From: JBKXSZ01 sp047017005
GTDB lineage: Bacteria; Bacillota; Clostridia; TANB77; CAG-508
Assembly: GCA_047017005.1 (NCBI GenBank)
Contig: JBKXSZ010000020.1
Span: 1 to 29,892 of the forward strand
Direction: 5' to 3'
Length of the DNA: 29,892 nt
Part shown: piece after piece, positions 16,094-24,231 of the stretch
Layout: every line of letters begins with the position of its first letter
How positions within the stretch are numbered: position 1 is the stretch's first letter
Program-made: the position numbers and the translations under genes
The notes under the pieces: generated by a model
Seen by the model: only the letters and a program-made list of their open reading frames with translations
Told to the model about the DNA's origin: nothing
Databases searched by the model: none

Positions 16094-16123
16094 AAAATTA
16101 CTAGCGTTTTCTCTAGTAATTTT
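16094..16123 (-). terminator. Terminator overlapping the stop of the ABC operon
   Basis: AAAATTACTAG and CTAGTAATTTT form a perfect 11-bp stem around an 8-base loop. On the minus strand TTTTTAGG follows. The TAG stop of the last permease gene is inside the stem. Confidence 0.78.
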
Positions 16124-17072
16124 CTTCAATTCGAATTCTATCAATTGTAATTCCAATAAAGCTAAGAATAAGAGAAAAAGCTAGAATTCCAAACATACTT
16201 AATAAGTTTGCTGGCATACCACTTTCTAATGCTGCAACATATGCTAATATTGTATGTTGTGGGAATATATTCGAAATCTGATTTGCCACTCCTCCTGCTG
16301 TGATATCAAAAATACTTCCTGCCATTAGTGTTGTAATAACAATTACCATCGCTCCTACTAAGCTTCCGTTTGCTTCTGTTTTTATAACCGCAGAGATAAA
16401 TAGATTGAATGCTGTTCCTAAGAAGGATAATACAAACAATACCCATACCATCTGTAAATTGGATACTGTTGTTTGAAATCCAATTGTTGCTCTTGCTAAA
16501 AATACAGTCAAAACAGCGGGAACGAAAACAATAGAAAAAACTACTATAGCATGAGAAAGTGCATATTTAATAAATCCTACTTTTGTTGCAATAATTCTTT
16601 TATTAATTCCTTCTTTTTCGGAATAATAGAATTTATATAACATAGAGCAGAAAATAAGGATAAATAAAGTAACAAAACCAATAAAATTTGTAGCTACCCC
16701 TCTTTGCTTTTCTTTAAAACTATCTTCATTTCCCTGTAAATAGCTTTTTAATTTATTCTGAAAAGCCTCTCCTTTTACTGTTTCTATTTCAAAAGTTCCA
16801 TCCTCTTTTGGAATTAAAAAAGCATCGTATTTTCCTTGTACTAGCTCTGCAAATTCTGGCTTTTCTTTTACTCTTGTTACTTTAACCTCTTTTGTTGATA
16901 TAATAGTGGTATTTTCCTCTTCTAATATGGCAATACTAGCTTTTACTGTTTCAATATTATTCGTAAAGAAAATAGCTCCGAACACGACAATAGGAGTAAC
17001 GAAAATGGACATTAGTAAATAAATTTTGTGTTGAAAGATTCTGTAAAAAGTCATCTTTATAATTTCTAACAT
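16113..17072 (-). CDS. ABC-2 type transporter permease (YhgE/Pip-like architecture)
   Basis: This 319-residue permease has one N-terminal membrane helix (about 16-38), an extracytoplasmic domain (about 40-125) and five C-terminal helices, the usual ABC2_membrane_3 layout. It should pair with the second permease and the ATPase to export a drug, lipid or peptide. It starts 14 bases after the first permease with AAAGGAG upstream, and its stop lies in the operon terminator. Substrate is not predictable. Confidence 0.85.
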   Translation of the reverse strand: MLEIIKMTFYRIFQHKIYLLMSIFVTPIVVFGAIFFTNNIETVKASIAILEEENTTIISTKEVKVTRVKEKPEFAELVQGKYDAFLIPKEDGTFEIETVKGEAFQNKLKSYLQGNEDSFKEKQRGVATNFIGFVTLFILIFCSMLYKFYYSEKEGINKRIIATKVGFIKYALSHAIVVFSIVFVPAVLTVFLARATIGFQTTVSNLQMVWVLFVLSFLGTAFNLFISAVIKTEANGSLVGAMVIVITTLMAGSIFDITAGGVANQISNIFPQHTILAYVAALESGMPANLLSMFGILAFSLILSFIGITIDRIRIEENY

Positions 17073-17086
17073 TTTGTTCTCCTTTC

Positions 17087-17830
17087 CTATAAGTAGTTTT
17101 CCACTTTATATTTTCTATGAATAATACTAATAAATAGAATACTAAATGCCAAAAGTGCTAGTAAAATTCCAATATAACCTGTTAAATTAGCATCATAAAT
17201 AATTTCAAATACTTTATTTAATACCCATTTAATCGGTGATAAATTAGAGGCCTTATCTGCAAATTCTCCTAATGTTGCAATCGGGAAAAAGATTCCAGAA
17301 CATATTGCTAAAGTGTTAACTACCACGCCTATTATCTTATTGGTTAAATCTTCACTTTTTATTATTGTACAAATTGCTCCTCCCATTGTTGTTGCAAAGA
17401 AGAGCAATGTCATTAATAGTAAATATACATACCCTACCTTTTCTCCTCCAAAATTCACAATTCCTAGTCCGTTTAAAGCCAAGATATCTAAAGAATAGGT
17501 AAAAAACATAAATAGAAACGTAGCCAATAATTTAGAAGTATAAATTGTAACTCGCGAGATTGGTGAATAGGCAATTCTTAAATTTCCTTGTTTTATTCTT
17601 TCCTCCATAAAGACGGTAGGTGTTATCGTACTTGAAGATATAATAATATATATTAGCATGGTTACTCCATAAAAATCATAAGAAGAAACGGATTCTCCTC
17701 CATATAGATTAGAAAAAAGAAAGCCAAAAAGTAAAATTAGAAAAAGAGGATATACTAGGCAGTAAAGAACTTTTACAGGATTTGTTATTAAGTTTTTTAA
17801 ATCTTGTTTTAATAAAATTCCTAATTTCAT
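17087..17830 (-). CDS. ABC-2 type transporter permease
   Basis: This 247-residue permease has six membrane helices without a large outer loop (ABC2_membrane type). The N-terminus KQDLKNLITNPVKVLYCLVYPL is typical of drug/NodJ-like permeases. A strong GGGGAG SD follows the ATPase stop by a few bases. It is the middle gene of the operon and would form a heterodimeric channel with the 319-residue permease. Confidence 0.87.
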   Translation of the reverse strand: MKLGILLKQDLKNLITNPVKVLYCLVYPLFLILLFGFLFSNLYGGESVSSYDFYGVTMLIYIIISSSTITPTVFMEERIKQGNLRIAYSPISRVTIYTSKLLATFLFMFFTYSLDILALNGLGIVNFGGEKVGYVYLLLMTLLFFATTMGGAICTIIKSEDLTNKIIGVVVNTLAICSGIFFPIATLGEFADKASNLSPIKWVLNKVFEIIYDANLTGYIGILLALLAFSILFISIIHRKYKVENYL

Positions 17831-17844
17831 TTTCTCCCCTTCCT

Positions 17845-18786
17845 TTAGTCTCTTAAATTTCTTCCTGTTAAATTTAAAAATACAGTTTCTAGATTTCCTT
17901 CTTCTGTCATGATGTTCTTTATTTTACAGCCGTTATCTGTTAATTGAATAATAATCTTGTCTAGATTATCTACCTGTTTTTCAGTAGTTACTTTTACCAC
18001 GTCTTCATTCTGTACAACTTCTTTTACTCCTTCAATATCGTATAAATATTGAAATTCATCTAAACTTTTAATATTAGAAATAATGAAACGATATACTCTT
18101 GTCGCTTTATATTTTGTTAATAATTCTTTTATCGTTCCTTCTGCTATTTTTTTCCCCATATCCATGATAATAATACGGTCTGCTATTTCTTCTACTTCTT
18201 CCATATAATGTGTCGTATAAATAACTGTTGTTCCCATTTTTCGTAGAGTTTTGATAGAATCCAATATGTGATTTCTAGATTGTGGGTCTATTCCTACCGT
18301 TGGCTCATCTAGAATTAAAATTTTAGGATGATGTGCAATCGCACATGCAATATTTAGTCTTCTCTTCATTCCTCCAGAATAGGTTTTAGGTTTATCATCT
18401 TTTCTTTCTTCTAATCCGACAAAGCGTAAAGCTTCTAATGTACGCTCTTCTAATTCTTTCCCTTTTAATCCATAAAGAGAAGCAAAAAATTTTACATTTT
18501 TATATGCCGATACATCGTCGTAAATTGCCAAATCCTGTGGCACAATTCCTAAACTAGATTTAATCTCATTTAAATCTTTTTTTATTGTTTTTCCAAAATA
18601 CAGAATTTCTCCTTTATCTGGTTTTAAAATAGTAGACAGCATATGAATTGTCGTACTTTTTCCAGCTCCATTTGGTCCTAAAAATCCAATGATTTCTCCC
18701 TCATAAACATCAAAACTAAGGCCATCTACCGCTTTATTCTTTTTATAACTCTTCTCTAAATTCTTTACTTGTAGAATCTTTTCCAT
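17845..18786 (-). CDS. ABC transporter ATP-binding protein (drug/lipid exporter type)
   Basis: The 313-residue ATPase shows Walker A GPNGAGKST (37-45), Q-loop Gln84, signature YSGGM (136-140), Walker B LILDEP (157-162) and switch His193. A C-terminal domain of about 90 residues follows, as in CcmA/DrrA-like exporters. I start at the ATG at 18786, preceded by GAGGG. The longer in-frame start at 18837 would lie upstream of the promoter (18818-18846). It heads the three-gene export operon. Confidence 0.92.
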   Translation of the reverse strand: MEKILQVKNLEKSYKKNKAVDGLSFDVYEGEIIGFLGPNGAGKSTTIHMLSTILKPDKGEILYFGKTIKKDLNEIKSSLGIVPQDLAIYDDVSAYKNVKFFASLYGLKGKELEERTLEALRFVGLEERKDDKPKTYSGGMKRRLNIACAIAHHPKILILDEPTVGIDPQSRNHILDSIKTLRKMGTTVIYTTHYMEEVEEIADRIIIMDMGKKIAEGTIKELLTKYKATRVYRFIISNIKSLDEFQYLYDIEGVKEVVQNEDVVKVTTEKQVDNLDKIIIQLTDNGCKIKNIMTEEGNLETVFLNLTGRNLRD

Positions 18787-18817
18787 GATACCCTCTTTTC
18801 TCATTTCTTTCGTTCCT

Positions 18818-18846
18818 ATTATACCCATTTTTTTCATAATAAAGAA
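18818..18846 (-). promoter_or_regulatory. Promoter of the ABC export operon
   Basis: On the minus strand TATAAT (18823-18818) has a weak TTCTTT at 17 bases. The leader would be about 25 bases. The -35 overlaps the terminator of the upstream phosphodiesterase gene. Confidence 0.5.
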
Positions 18847-18879
18847 GTATCTTCATAAAATATTAAGGAAGCTACTTCT
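18843..18879 (-). terminator. Terminator after the YfcE phosphodiesterase gene
   Basis: AGAAGTA/TACTTCT plus CTTC/GAAG form an interrupted 11-bp stem (18843-18879). The minus-strand T tract is short (TTTATT), so termination may be partial. Confidence 0.45.
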
Positions 18880-18942
18880 GTTGCTATTTTCTTTTTATGT
18901 TTTACTTTTTTACTTCTTTTTTTTTATCATATTTTTCCGCTT

Positions 18943-19488
18943 TTATATTTTAATCTCTTTAATAAGATTTCCATCCATATCTTCTATACAAAATGTCCTA
19001 TCCTCATAAAGCATATAGCTATTTCTACTACCTGCCCTTGGAATAGAGATAGAACCTGGATTTAAACTAATATATTCTGGATATTCCAAAATTCTTGGAA
19101 TATGGGTATGACCATGTATTAAAATATCCGGCTTATTCGACATATATTCTATATTATTCTCATGATACTGATGTCCATGTGTTAGCATCACTTTTTTGCC
19201 GTCTAGATATATCATTTTATATTCTTCTATTAACTCAAAGTCTAATGCCTCTTTTGTTTTTTGACTATCACAGTTTCCCATCATAGCTATATATATCTTG
19301 CTTTTCATTTCATTTAAAATTCGAATTGTCTTTTTCGTATCCTCATCTACTTCTTCTCTATTATATCCATAACTTAAATAGTCTCCTAACAGAATAACCC
19401 TATCTATTTTATCTGTTTTTACTTTGTTCTTTAAAAACTCAACATATTTACTATATCCATGAATATCCGATGCTATTAATAGTTTCAT
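18943..19488 (-). CDS. yfcE: YfcE/MJ0936-type metallophosphodiesterase
   Basis: This 181-residue calcineurin-like phosphoesterase has the full metal-site motif set: SDIHG (Asp8, His10), GDYL (35-38), GNCD (71-74), THGH (103-106) and HGHTH (125-129). Relatives hydrolyse phosphodiesters with Mn2+; the physiological substrate is unknown. The start is supported by AAGGAAAGAG and a promoter at 19520-19548. It is divergent from the DUF6483 gene. Confidence 0.9.
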   Translation of the reverse strand: MKLLIASDIHGYSKYVEFLKNKVKTDKIDRVILLGDYLSYGYNREEVDEDTKKTIRILNEMKSKIYIAMMGNCDSQKTKEALDFELIEEYKMIYLDGKKVMLTHGHQYHENNIEYMSNKPDILIHGHTHIPRILEYPEYISLNPGSISIPRAGSRNSYMLYEDRTFCIEDMDGNLIKEIKI

Positions 19489-19519
19489 TTTTTCTCTCTT
19501 TCCTTATTCGTTTTTTAAT

Positions 19520-19548
19520 ATTTTATCTTTCTTTGTTCGATATTGCAA
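19520..19548 (-). promoter_or_regulatory. Promoter of the YfcE gene
   Basis: On the minus strand, TTGCAA (19548-19543) and TAAAAT (19525-19520) are 17 bases apart, about 30 bases before the start codon. Confidence 0.6.
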
Positions 19549-19580
19549 TAACTTTATAACTTATATAAATGAAAATAAAT

Positions 19581-19618
19581 TTGTAACACCACCTAATTTG
19601 TGCTAAAATAGGTAGTGT
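19581..19618 (+). promoter_or_regulatory. Promoter with overlapping operator-like inverted repeat
   Basis: TTGTAA (19581-19586) and TAAAAT (19604-19609) are 17 bases apart with TGC before the -10. The arms ACACCACCTA (19586-19595) and TAGGTAGTGT (19609-19618) are inverted repeats with one mismatch and bracket the spacer and -10. This could be a repressor site or an mRNA/terminator hairpin (TTTT follows). It drives the DUF6483 gene. Confidence 0.6.
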
Positions 19619-19649
19619 TTTATAAATAGTGAGAAAGAAGGAAATAAGA

Positions 19650-20021
19650 ATGTATAAAAAAGATTGGATTATGGACCAAATACAAACTATCATTGATTTA
19701 CTTGGAAGAGTTTTATTAAATAAGGATAATCCTACCTATGATATTTCTAAAATGGATACTTTATCACAAGAAGATGAACTTTATTTGCAATTAGATACAC
19801 TTCTTAAAGATGGAAAAATAAATGAAGCTGAAAATCTATTATTTGATACATTAGATGGGCATAATATGAAAGAGTTATCTATTGCCCTTGATTTCTATAA
19901 CAAATTAAATCGTTTTGAAGAAGATTATTTACGTGCTAATAACTTTTCGCATGATGAAATTGAAGAAGGTCTTCATGACATCATGCAACTTTATGGTATT
20001 AATATGGATATTCCAATGTAA
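19650..20021 (+). CDS. DUF6483-like protein
   Basis: This is a 123-residue, mostly helical, acidic cytosolic protein. The pattern KKDWIMDQIQTII at the N-terminus, DGKINEAENLLFD in the middle and a C-terminal NFSHDEIEEGL fits DUF6483, a family of unknown function in Clostridia. I start at the ATG at 19650, behind AAGGA at seven bases; the upstream in-frame start at 19629 lacks an SD. It has its own promoter with an inverted repeat and marks the last ordinary gene before the accessory region. Confidence 0.72.
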   Translation: MYKKDWIMDQIQTIIDLLGRVLLNKDNPTYDISKMDTLSQEDELYLQLDTLLKDGKINEAENLLFDTLDGHNMKELSIALDFYNKLNRFEEDYLRANNFSHDEIEEGLHDIMQLYGINMDIPM

Positions 20022-20070
20022 AACATTTTCTTTTTCGAAATGAAATTACTCATGACCTATTACAACATCT

Positions 20071-20265
20071 TCATGCTTTACCTTTGAACTTGGTGTTAAG
20101 GTTAATGTTCTCTCTGTCTTCTTTAAGAAGTTTTTCACCCTGACGGCTAGCCATTTCGTGGGCAATTGTATAATACACAATCATAACCGTGTCTTTCCAA
20201 TTCCAACTGCTAAACGTACCCACCACTCCATCAGTTGAATATGCAACCAAGCACTGTATTTGTAC
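20071..20265 (-). pseudogene. Unidentified coding remnant at the edge of the accessory region
   Basis: A 65-codon minus-strand open stretch without a clear start reads, among others, AYSTDGVVGTFSSWNWKD and MIVYYTIAHEMASRQGE. It ends at 20071. Base composition is richer in G and C than around it. I do not recognise the family; it looks like the C-terminal piece of a lost gene. The rest of 20022-20596 shows no gene, only a terminator-like hairpin (20455-20487). Confidence 0.35.
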
Positions 20266-20454
20266 TCACGCAACAAATACCTATTAAGAATGGGATAAGT
20301 CCCAACCCCTAAAATAAAAAATTAAAACGCAATAAGTAAGAAATGTAATATTTTTGATAATTACTTTATGTGGCTCCAGCAACTTTAGAAAATTCACATA
20401 TAAATTCAAGTCTTTGTTTTAAGCTAAATTGTAAATTATCTTCATTACTAACAC

Positions 20455-20487
20455 CATCCTTTCTTTTTAGTTTTAGGATGATTTTTT
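20455..20487 (+). terminator. Terminator-like hairpin
   Basis: CATCCT (20455-20460) pairs with AGGATG (20475-20480) and is followed by ATTTTTT. No intact plus-strand gene precedes it closely. Confidence 0.45.
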
Positions 20488-20596
20488 GCAAAAGAAAAAA
20501 TCAACCGTTTTACTTTGCAAACTTTTGTTCTAAAACTTATTGACTTTTATGTAGAAACATTATATAATTGGGGGAAATTAGGAAGTGATAAAATAT

Positions 20597-21189
20597 ATGG
20601 ATATAAATAAAAACATTATAAATTTAATCAAAAGAAATGACACAAAATTTAAAAATATAAAATTTATGCAAGATGAAAAACTAAAAAAGAATTCTTTACA
20701 TCTTTAAAAAATTATGAATTCAAATTAACAGAGCAATCTGCATATGAAATAGCTTTATGGATAGAGTCAAATGAAAAACATTTATCTGCGTCTAGGCAAA
20801 ATAATTTTACTAAATATACCTTAGGAGAAATTCTTTTAGTTGATTTGGGTTGGAATAACTATGACAGAGAATTTGCGTATATTCATCCTGCTGTAGTTAT
20901 TAAAGAAACTGCTACAAAAATTTTTATAGTTCCCTGTTCAAGTGGTGCACCTAGAAAAGATAAAAACGGAAATATTTATCCTGAATTTGAAGTAGGAACG
21001 CCTAATAATGGTTTTCAAAGAAATACTGTTGTTATGTTATATGAAGCTAAATATATTGATAAAAATAGAGTTATTTCAAGACTTGGCAAAACTTCTAGTC
21101 AATTCTTTGACAAAATATATAATAAGTTATTCGAGCAAATATTTGAACCTATATATTATAAAATGCAGAAATTAGAAAATAATCAATAA
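20597..21189 (+). pseudogene. MazF/PemK-family toxin with N-terminal extension, frameshifted
   Basis: The catalytic half reads LGEILLVDLGWN, AYIHPAVVIKE, IFIVPCSSG and TVVMLYEAKYIDKNRVISRLG, matching MazF/PemK-type toxins (endoribonucleases). Upstream, the ATG at 20597 opens a frame that stops at 20707. Adding one A to the run in GATGAAAAACTAAAAAAG joins both halves into a 197-residue protein with an N-terminal extension of about 80 residues. The catalytic part can also be read alone from an internal ATG at 20845, but it would then lack the first beta strand. No small antitoxin gene is visible beside it, so it resembles the orphan extended MazF proteins of Clostridia. Probably inactive. Confidence 0.7.
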
Positions 21190-21248
21190 TAATCTCAATT
21201 TTGCATATAATATTTATATGAATATAAAAAGAAATTTTTATATTTTGA

Positions 21249-21277
21249 TTGACTTATCGTATCAAAAATGCTATACT
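21249..21277 (+). promoter_or_regulatory. Near-consensus promoter of a small RNA
   Basis: TTGACT (21249-21254) and TATACT (21272-21277) are separated by exactly 17 bases. No protein-coding gene follows; a structured transcript of about 100 bases does. Confidence 0.78.
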
Positions 21278-21283
21278 AAATGT

Positions 21284-21384
21284 AGATATTTGAGGCGGTA
21301 TGCCGATGCCTAAACCTTAGGGTTTAGATGAAAAGTTAAATAGCTTAATACTTGATGACAAGTGTTAAGCTATTATTTTGTTTC
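21284..21384 (+). ncRNA. Candidate small structured RNA
   Basis: Immediately after a near-consensus promoter come three hairpins. First, AGG-CGG with CCG-(ATG)-CCT around TATG (21293-21311). Second, CTAAACC-TTAG-GGTTTAG (21310-21327), which shares two bases with the first. Third, a 16-bp stem AATAGCTTAATACTTG (21339-21354) with CAAGTGTTAAGCTATT (21359-21374), loop ATGA, followed by ATTTTGTTT, a strong terminator. I do not recognise the family. It lies between the broken MazF gene and the convergent methyltransferase. An antitoxin, phage or plasmid control RNA is possible. Ends are estimates. Confidence 0.65.
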
Positions 21385-21492
21385 TACATATATGACATAC
21401 ATAAACCATATAATACATTATTTATAATATATTATAAGTTCTTTTATCTTTTAATATTTTTATTTATAATTAGTCAGTATTTAAAGATATAA

Positions 21493-22158
21493 TTATTTTT
21501 TTACTTTCATTGCACCTCTCCACAATACTTTCTCTAAATCGTATCTTCCCATAATCTCTTCATGGATATATAATTTTTCCCAATCTGTAAAAAACTTCTC
21601 TAAATCTTGTGCATCAAAAAATCTTTTGTATCTTCCATCACCAGTTTCATATAGATGTGGTTCAATTTCTTTTCCTTTGCCAGCACCATGGTTAACATCT
21701 TTTACAGAATTAACTCTAAAAAGTAATATGCCATCTGGTTTTATTACTCTTTTTATTTCATCTAAAATTTCAAAGGTTTTTCGCTCTGTGAAATAATGTA
21801 AGGATAAATCACCGATTATTATATCTGTAAAATTATCTTCAAAAGGTAATCCTTTTGTCATATCAAAACATTCTGTTCTTTCTACTTCTGGAAAATTTTT
21901 TTGTATATTTTGTATTGCATTACTTGAATAATCACACGGAATCACTTTTTTTCCTCTTTCAACTAGATATAAAGTATCGTTACCGCTACCACAACCTAAA
22001 TCAATAATAGGTGTTTTACAATTATCTATTGCTCTCTGAAATAATTCTAACCAGTCATCATATTTTATTTTATCTCTTTCATAATTACTATGTATATTAT
22101 TCCATCTTTCAATTGCTTTTTCAATTGCTTCATCTTTTCTATCATCATCAAATTCCAT
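21493..22158 (-). CDS. Class I SAM-dependent methyltransferase
   Basis: This 221-residue Rossmann methyltransferase has motif I IIDLGCGSGND (about 51-61), an acidic motif II (CDYSS) and motif IV DIIIGDLSLHYF. The architecture is that of Methyltransf_11/25 small-molecule enzymes; no target-recognition or DNA-methylase motif (NPPY, DPPY) is present. The ATG at 22158 has GGAGG eight bases upstream; a TTG at 22173 is less likely. The promoter region overlaps the first GTTCAC dyads, so expression may be controlled through them. It is the only intact non-transposase protein gene in the accessory region. Confidence 0.85.
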   Translation of the reverse strand: MEFDDDRKDEAIEKAIERWNNIHSNYERDKIKYDDWLELFQRAIDNCKTPIIDLGCGSGNDTLYLVERGKKVIPCDYSSNAIQNIQKNFPEVERTECFDMTKGLPFEDNFTDIIIGDLSLHYFTERKTFEILDEIKRVIKPDGILLFRVNSVKDVNHGAGKGKEIEPHLYETGDGRYKRFFDAQDLEKFFTDWEKLYIHEEIMGRYDLEKVLWRGAMKVKK

Positions 22159-22219
22159 CTTTGATTCCTCCAATATTATTTTTACATAATTATTTTATAT
22201 TTTTAATAAAAAATCTAGT

Positions 22220-22532
22220 AGTTCACAAAATGAACTAAATATAAAATTTTAGTTCATTTTGTGAATTGATTAGTACACTTAGTGAACTTTTTCAGTATTT
22301 CAAGTTCACTGAGTGAACTCGGTTGAATTTTTATCATTTCTTATCTATTGTTAGCACTCTTTAAACAGTTCACCAGTGAACTGTTTAACATCATATTTGC
22401 TTAAAACTATTGTTTATTTATTAACTCTAGAAAGCTTGTCTTTCTATATGTGTATGAGATGCGTGATGCATCTCTTTCCTGCATTTATTTATATATCATA
22501 ATTTTAACTAAAAAAGTGAACTAGAGTGAACT
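22220..22532. repeat. Array of GTTCAC/GTGAAC dyad elements
   Basis: At least ten half-sites occur in 313 bases. AGTTCA-N5-TGAACT lies at 22220-22236, with its near-perfect reverse complement at 22251-22267; the two together make a ~20-bp hairpin. CACTTAGTGAAC lies around 22276-22287. AGTTCACT-G-AGTGAACT lies at 22303-22319. A perfect 28-base palindrome with 13-bp arms ending in GTTCAC/GTGAAC lies at 22361-22388. Two direct AGTGAAC copies 10 bases apart start at 22515 and 22525. A further hairpin GAGATGC-GTGAT-GCATCTC is at 22456-22474. No gene is present in 22159-22654. This resembles a multi-operator or iteron region upstream of the methyltransferase. Confidence 0.75.
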
Positions 22533-22587
22533 TTTACAGTAATTCTTTTTCCTCTTAGTTGCAAAAAAATATACTAACTCTATTTTG

Positions 22588-22623
22588 TCAAGGCTGAGCT
22601 ATGCTCATTCATTCTAGCCTTGA
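22588..22623. repeat. Nested hairpin downstream of the HEPN-like gene
   Basis: TCAAGGCT (22588-22595) pairs with AGCCTTGA (22616-22623) and encloses GAGC-TAT-GCTC (22596-22606). It lies just beyond the stop of the minus-strand HEPN-like gene. No T run follows on the minus strand, so it is not a standard terminator. Confidence 0.55.
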
Positions 22624-24231
22624 TGAAATAAGGGTAGTATATTAGAATTTGAAATTAGGAAATTTCATTATCATAATATGTACACAAATCGTCATTAATT
22701 TTTATTATCGCTAAAACAAATATTTTTAATATCCTCATATAATTGTTTTCGTGTGTTTGGTCAGATTCAATTTCACTAGGTTGTGTACCATGAATATACA
22801 TATTCCTTAAATCCAATCCATTATTAAATTCTGACTTATTTAAATAATAATTAAGATAATCTATTTCAGATCTTGAAAACAATGTACTTTCAGATTTCAA
22901 TATACCTTCACTAATCATTTTATCTATTTCTTCTTGATATTTTTTCGGATACTTCCAATAACAAGCAACTTCGTTATAGTTTATATCTCTAAAAATTATT
23001 ATTCTCTCTTTATTTTTAAATTTTAAATATCCATCTTCATCTATTTCTAAATAATTCTTTGATATTAGTGTATCTAAATTGTTTTGTTCATATTTTGGAC
23101 ACTCTTCTGGTTTGATTTTTTCATTTTTTATAGTATCAAAAAAATTACTATATTTTTCTTCTTTCTATATATTTAAGCATACATTGATCTGAAAAAAATA
23201 AATATGTAATTAGATTGTATTCTTCTGAATTTGCATAAATATATTTATTTTTTACTTTACTTGGAATATCATTGAACGGAATAGGTCTTGAAGATATTTG
23301 TAATAATTCATGATCTATTTCATCATCTTCTACAACTAATCTATATTCTTTTAATATATTATCTAATTCAGATAGTGTTGTTCTACACTTCTCAAGGTAA
23401 TTAGATTCTTCTGAAGGTATATTTATTCTATAGTCTTTAATATTAAATTCATCTAATAGATATTTTTTAAAAAACCATTCTATTATATTTTCAAGTCGTA
23501 TATTTATTCGCTTTAATTCCTTATAATATGCCATCATCTGCAATGTTGATAACATATCTAATCTATCGAATGCTGTACCAGTTCTATAAGATTTTTTTGT
23601 TTGTATGAATATATGCTTTTCAAAAATATCTAACTGTGATTCTTTACTTACAAAGTTACTTCTCATATTAATATCTGTAAATTCAAATAGATAAATGAAA
23701 TTATTTAATAAAGTAGGATAATCAGTATTGTTCTCTAACCAATCTGAACTATATTGGCAATCTATCTTTTGTCCTTTCATTACAACTTTTTTTTCATTTT
23801 TCATATTTCTTGAAAATCGTACTAAAGTTTCTATTATTATTCCAGAATTCTTATTAAAGATTTTATCACTCTCTTCTTTAGTTTTTCTCTTGGCCATCAA
23901 TCTTGTCTTATCACTTATTGGCATTTCTTTTGTAGATTGCATATTAAATATTACTCTTAAATAATTTATATTGGGATTATTAGACTCGATATAGTTTTTT
24001 AATATTACTTCTTTATCTTCATTAGTTAATTCAATTGGAAGATATATCTGTTTTTGATTATGTTCTCTTACAATTTCGTATTTGTCTAATAAAATAATTG
24101 CACTATCTTTATGCTTTAATAAATGCTCCCTTATGATACTTCCATAATACTTGACAATATTTTTAGAATTACTAATAGTTTCTAATATATATCGATTTTT
24201 TAGTATTTCATCAAGTTTTAAATCCGATATT

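Noticed and set aside
18787..18837. Longer N-terminus for the ABC ATPase
   Set aside because: The extra codons overlap the promoter -10 and lack an SD; the conserved domain starts right after the ATG at 18786.
20071..20590. Left attachment site copy of tRNA-Leu
   Set aside because: I looked for a repeat of the tRNA 3' end (GTGGGACTTGAACCC) near the left edge of the accessory region and found none.
21218..21313. Small protein of 31 codons across the small-RNA promoter
   Set aside because: The frame has no SD, runs through the -35 and -10 boxes and the first hairpin, and its product has no recognisable feature.
22220..22532. CRISPR array
   Set aside because: The repeated GTTCAC units are short, palindromic and unevenly spaced, with no constant 24-40 bp direct repeat, no uniform spacers and no cas genes nearby.
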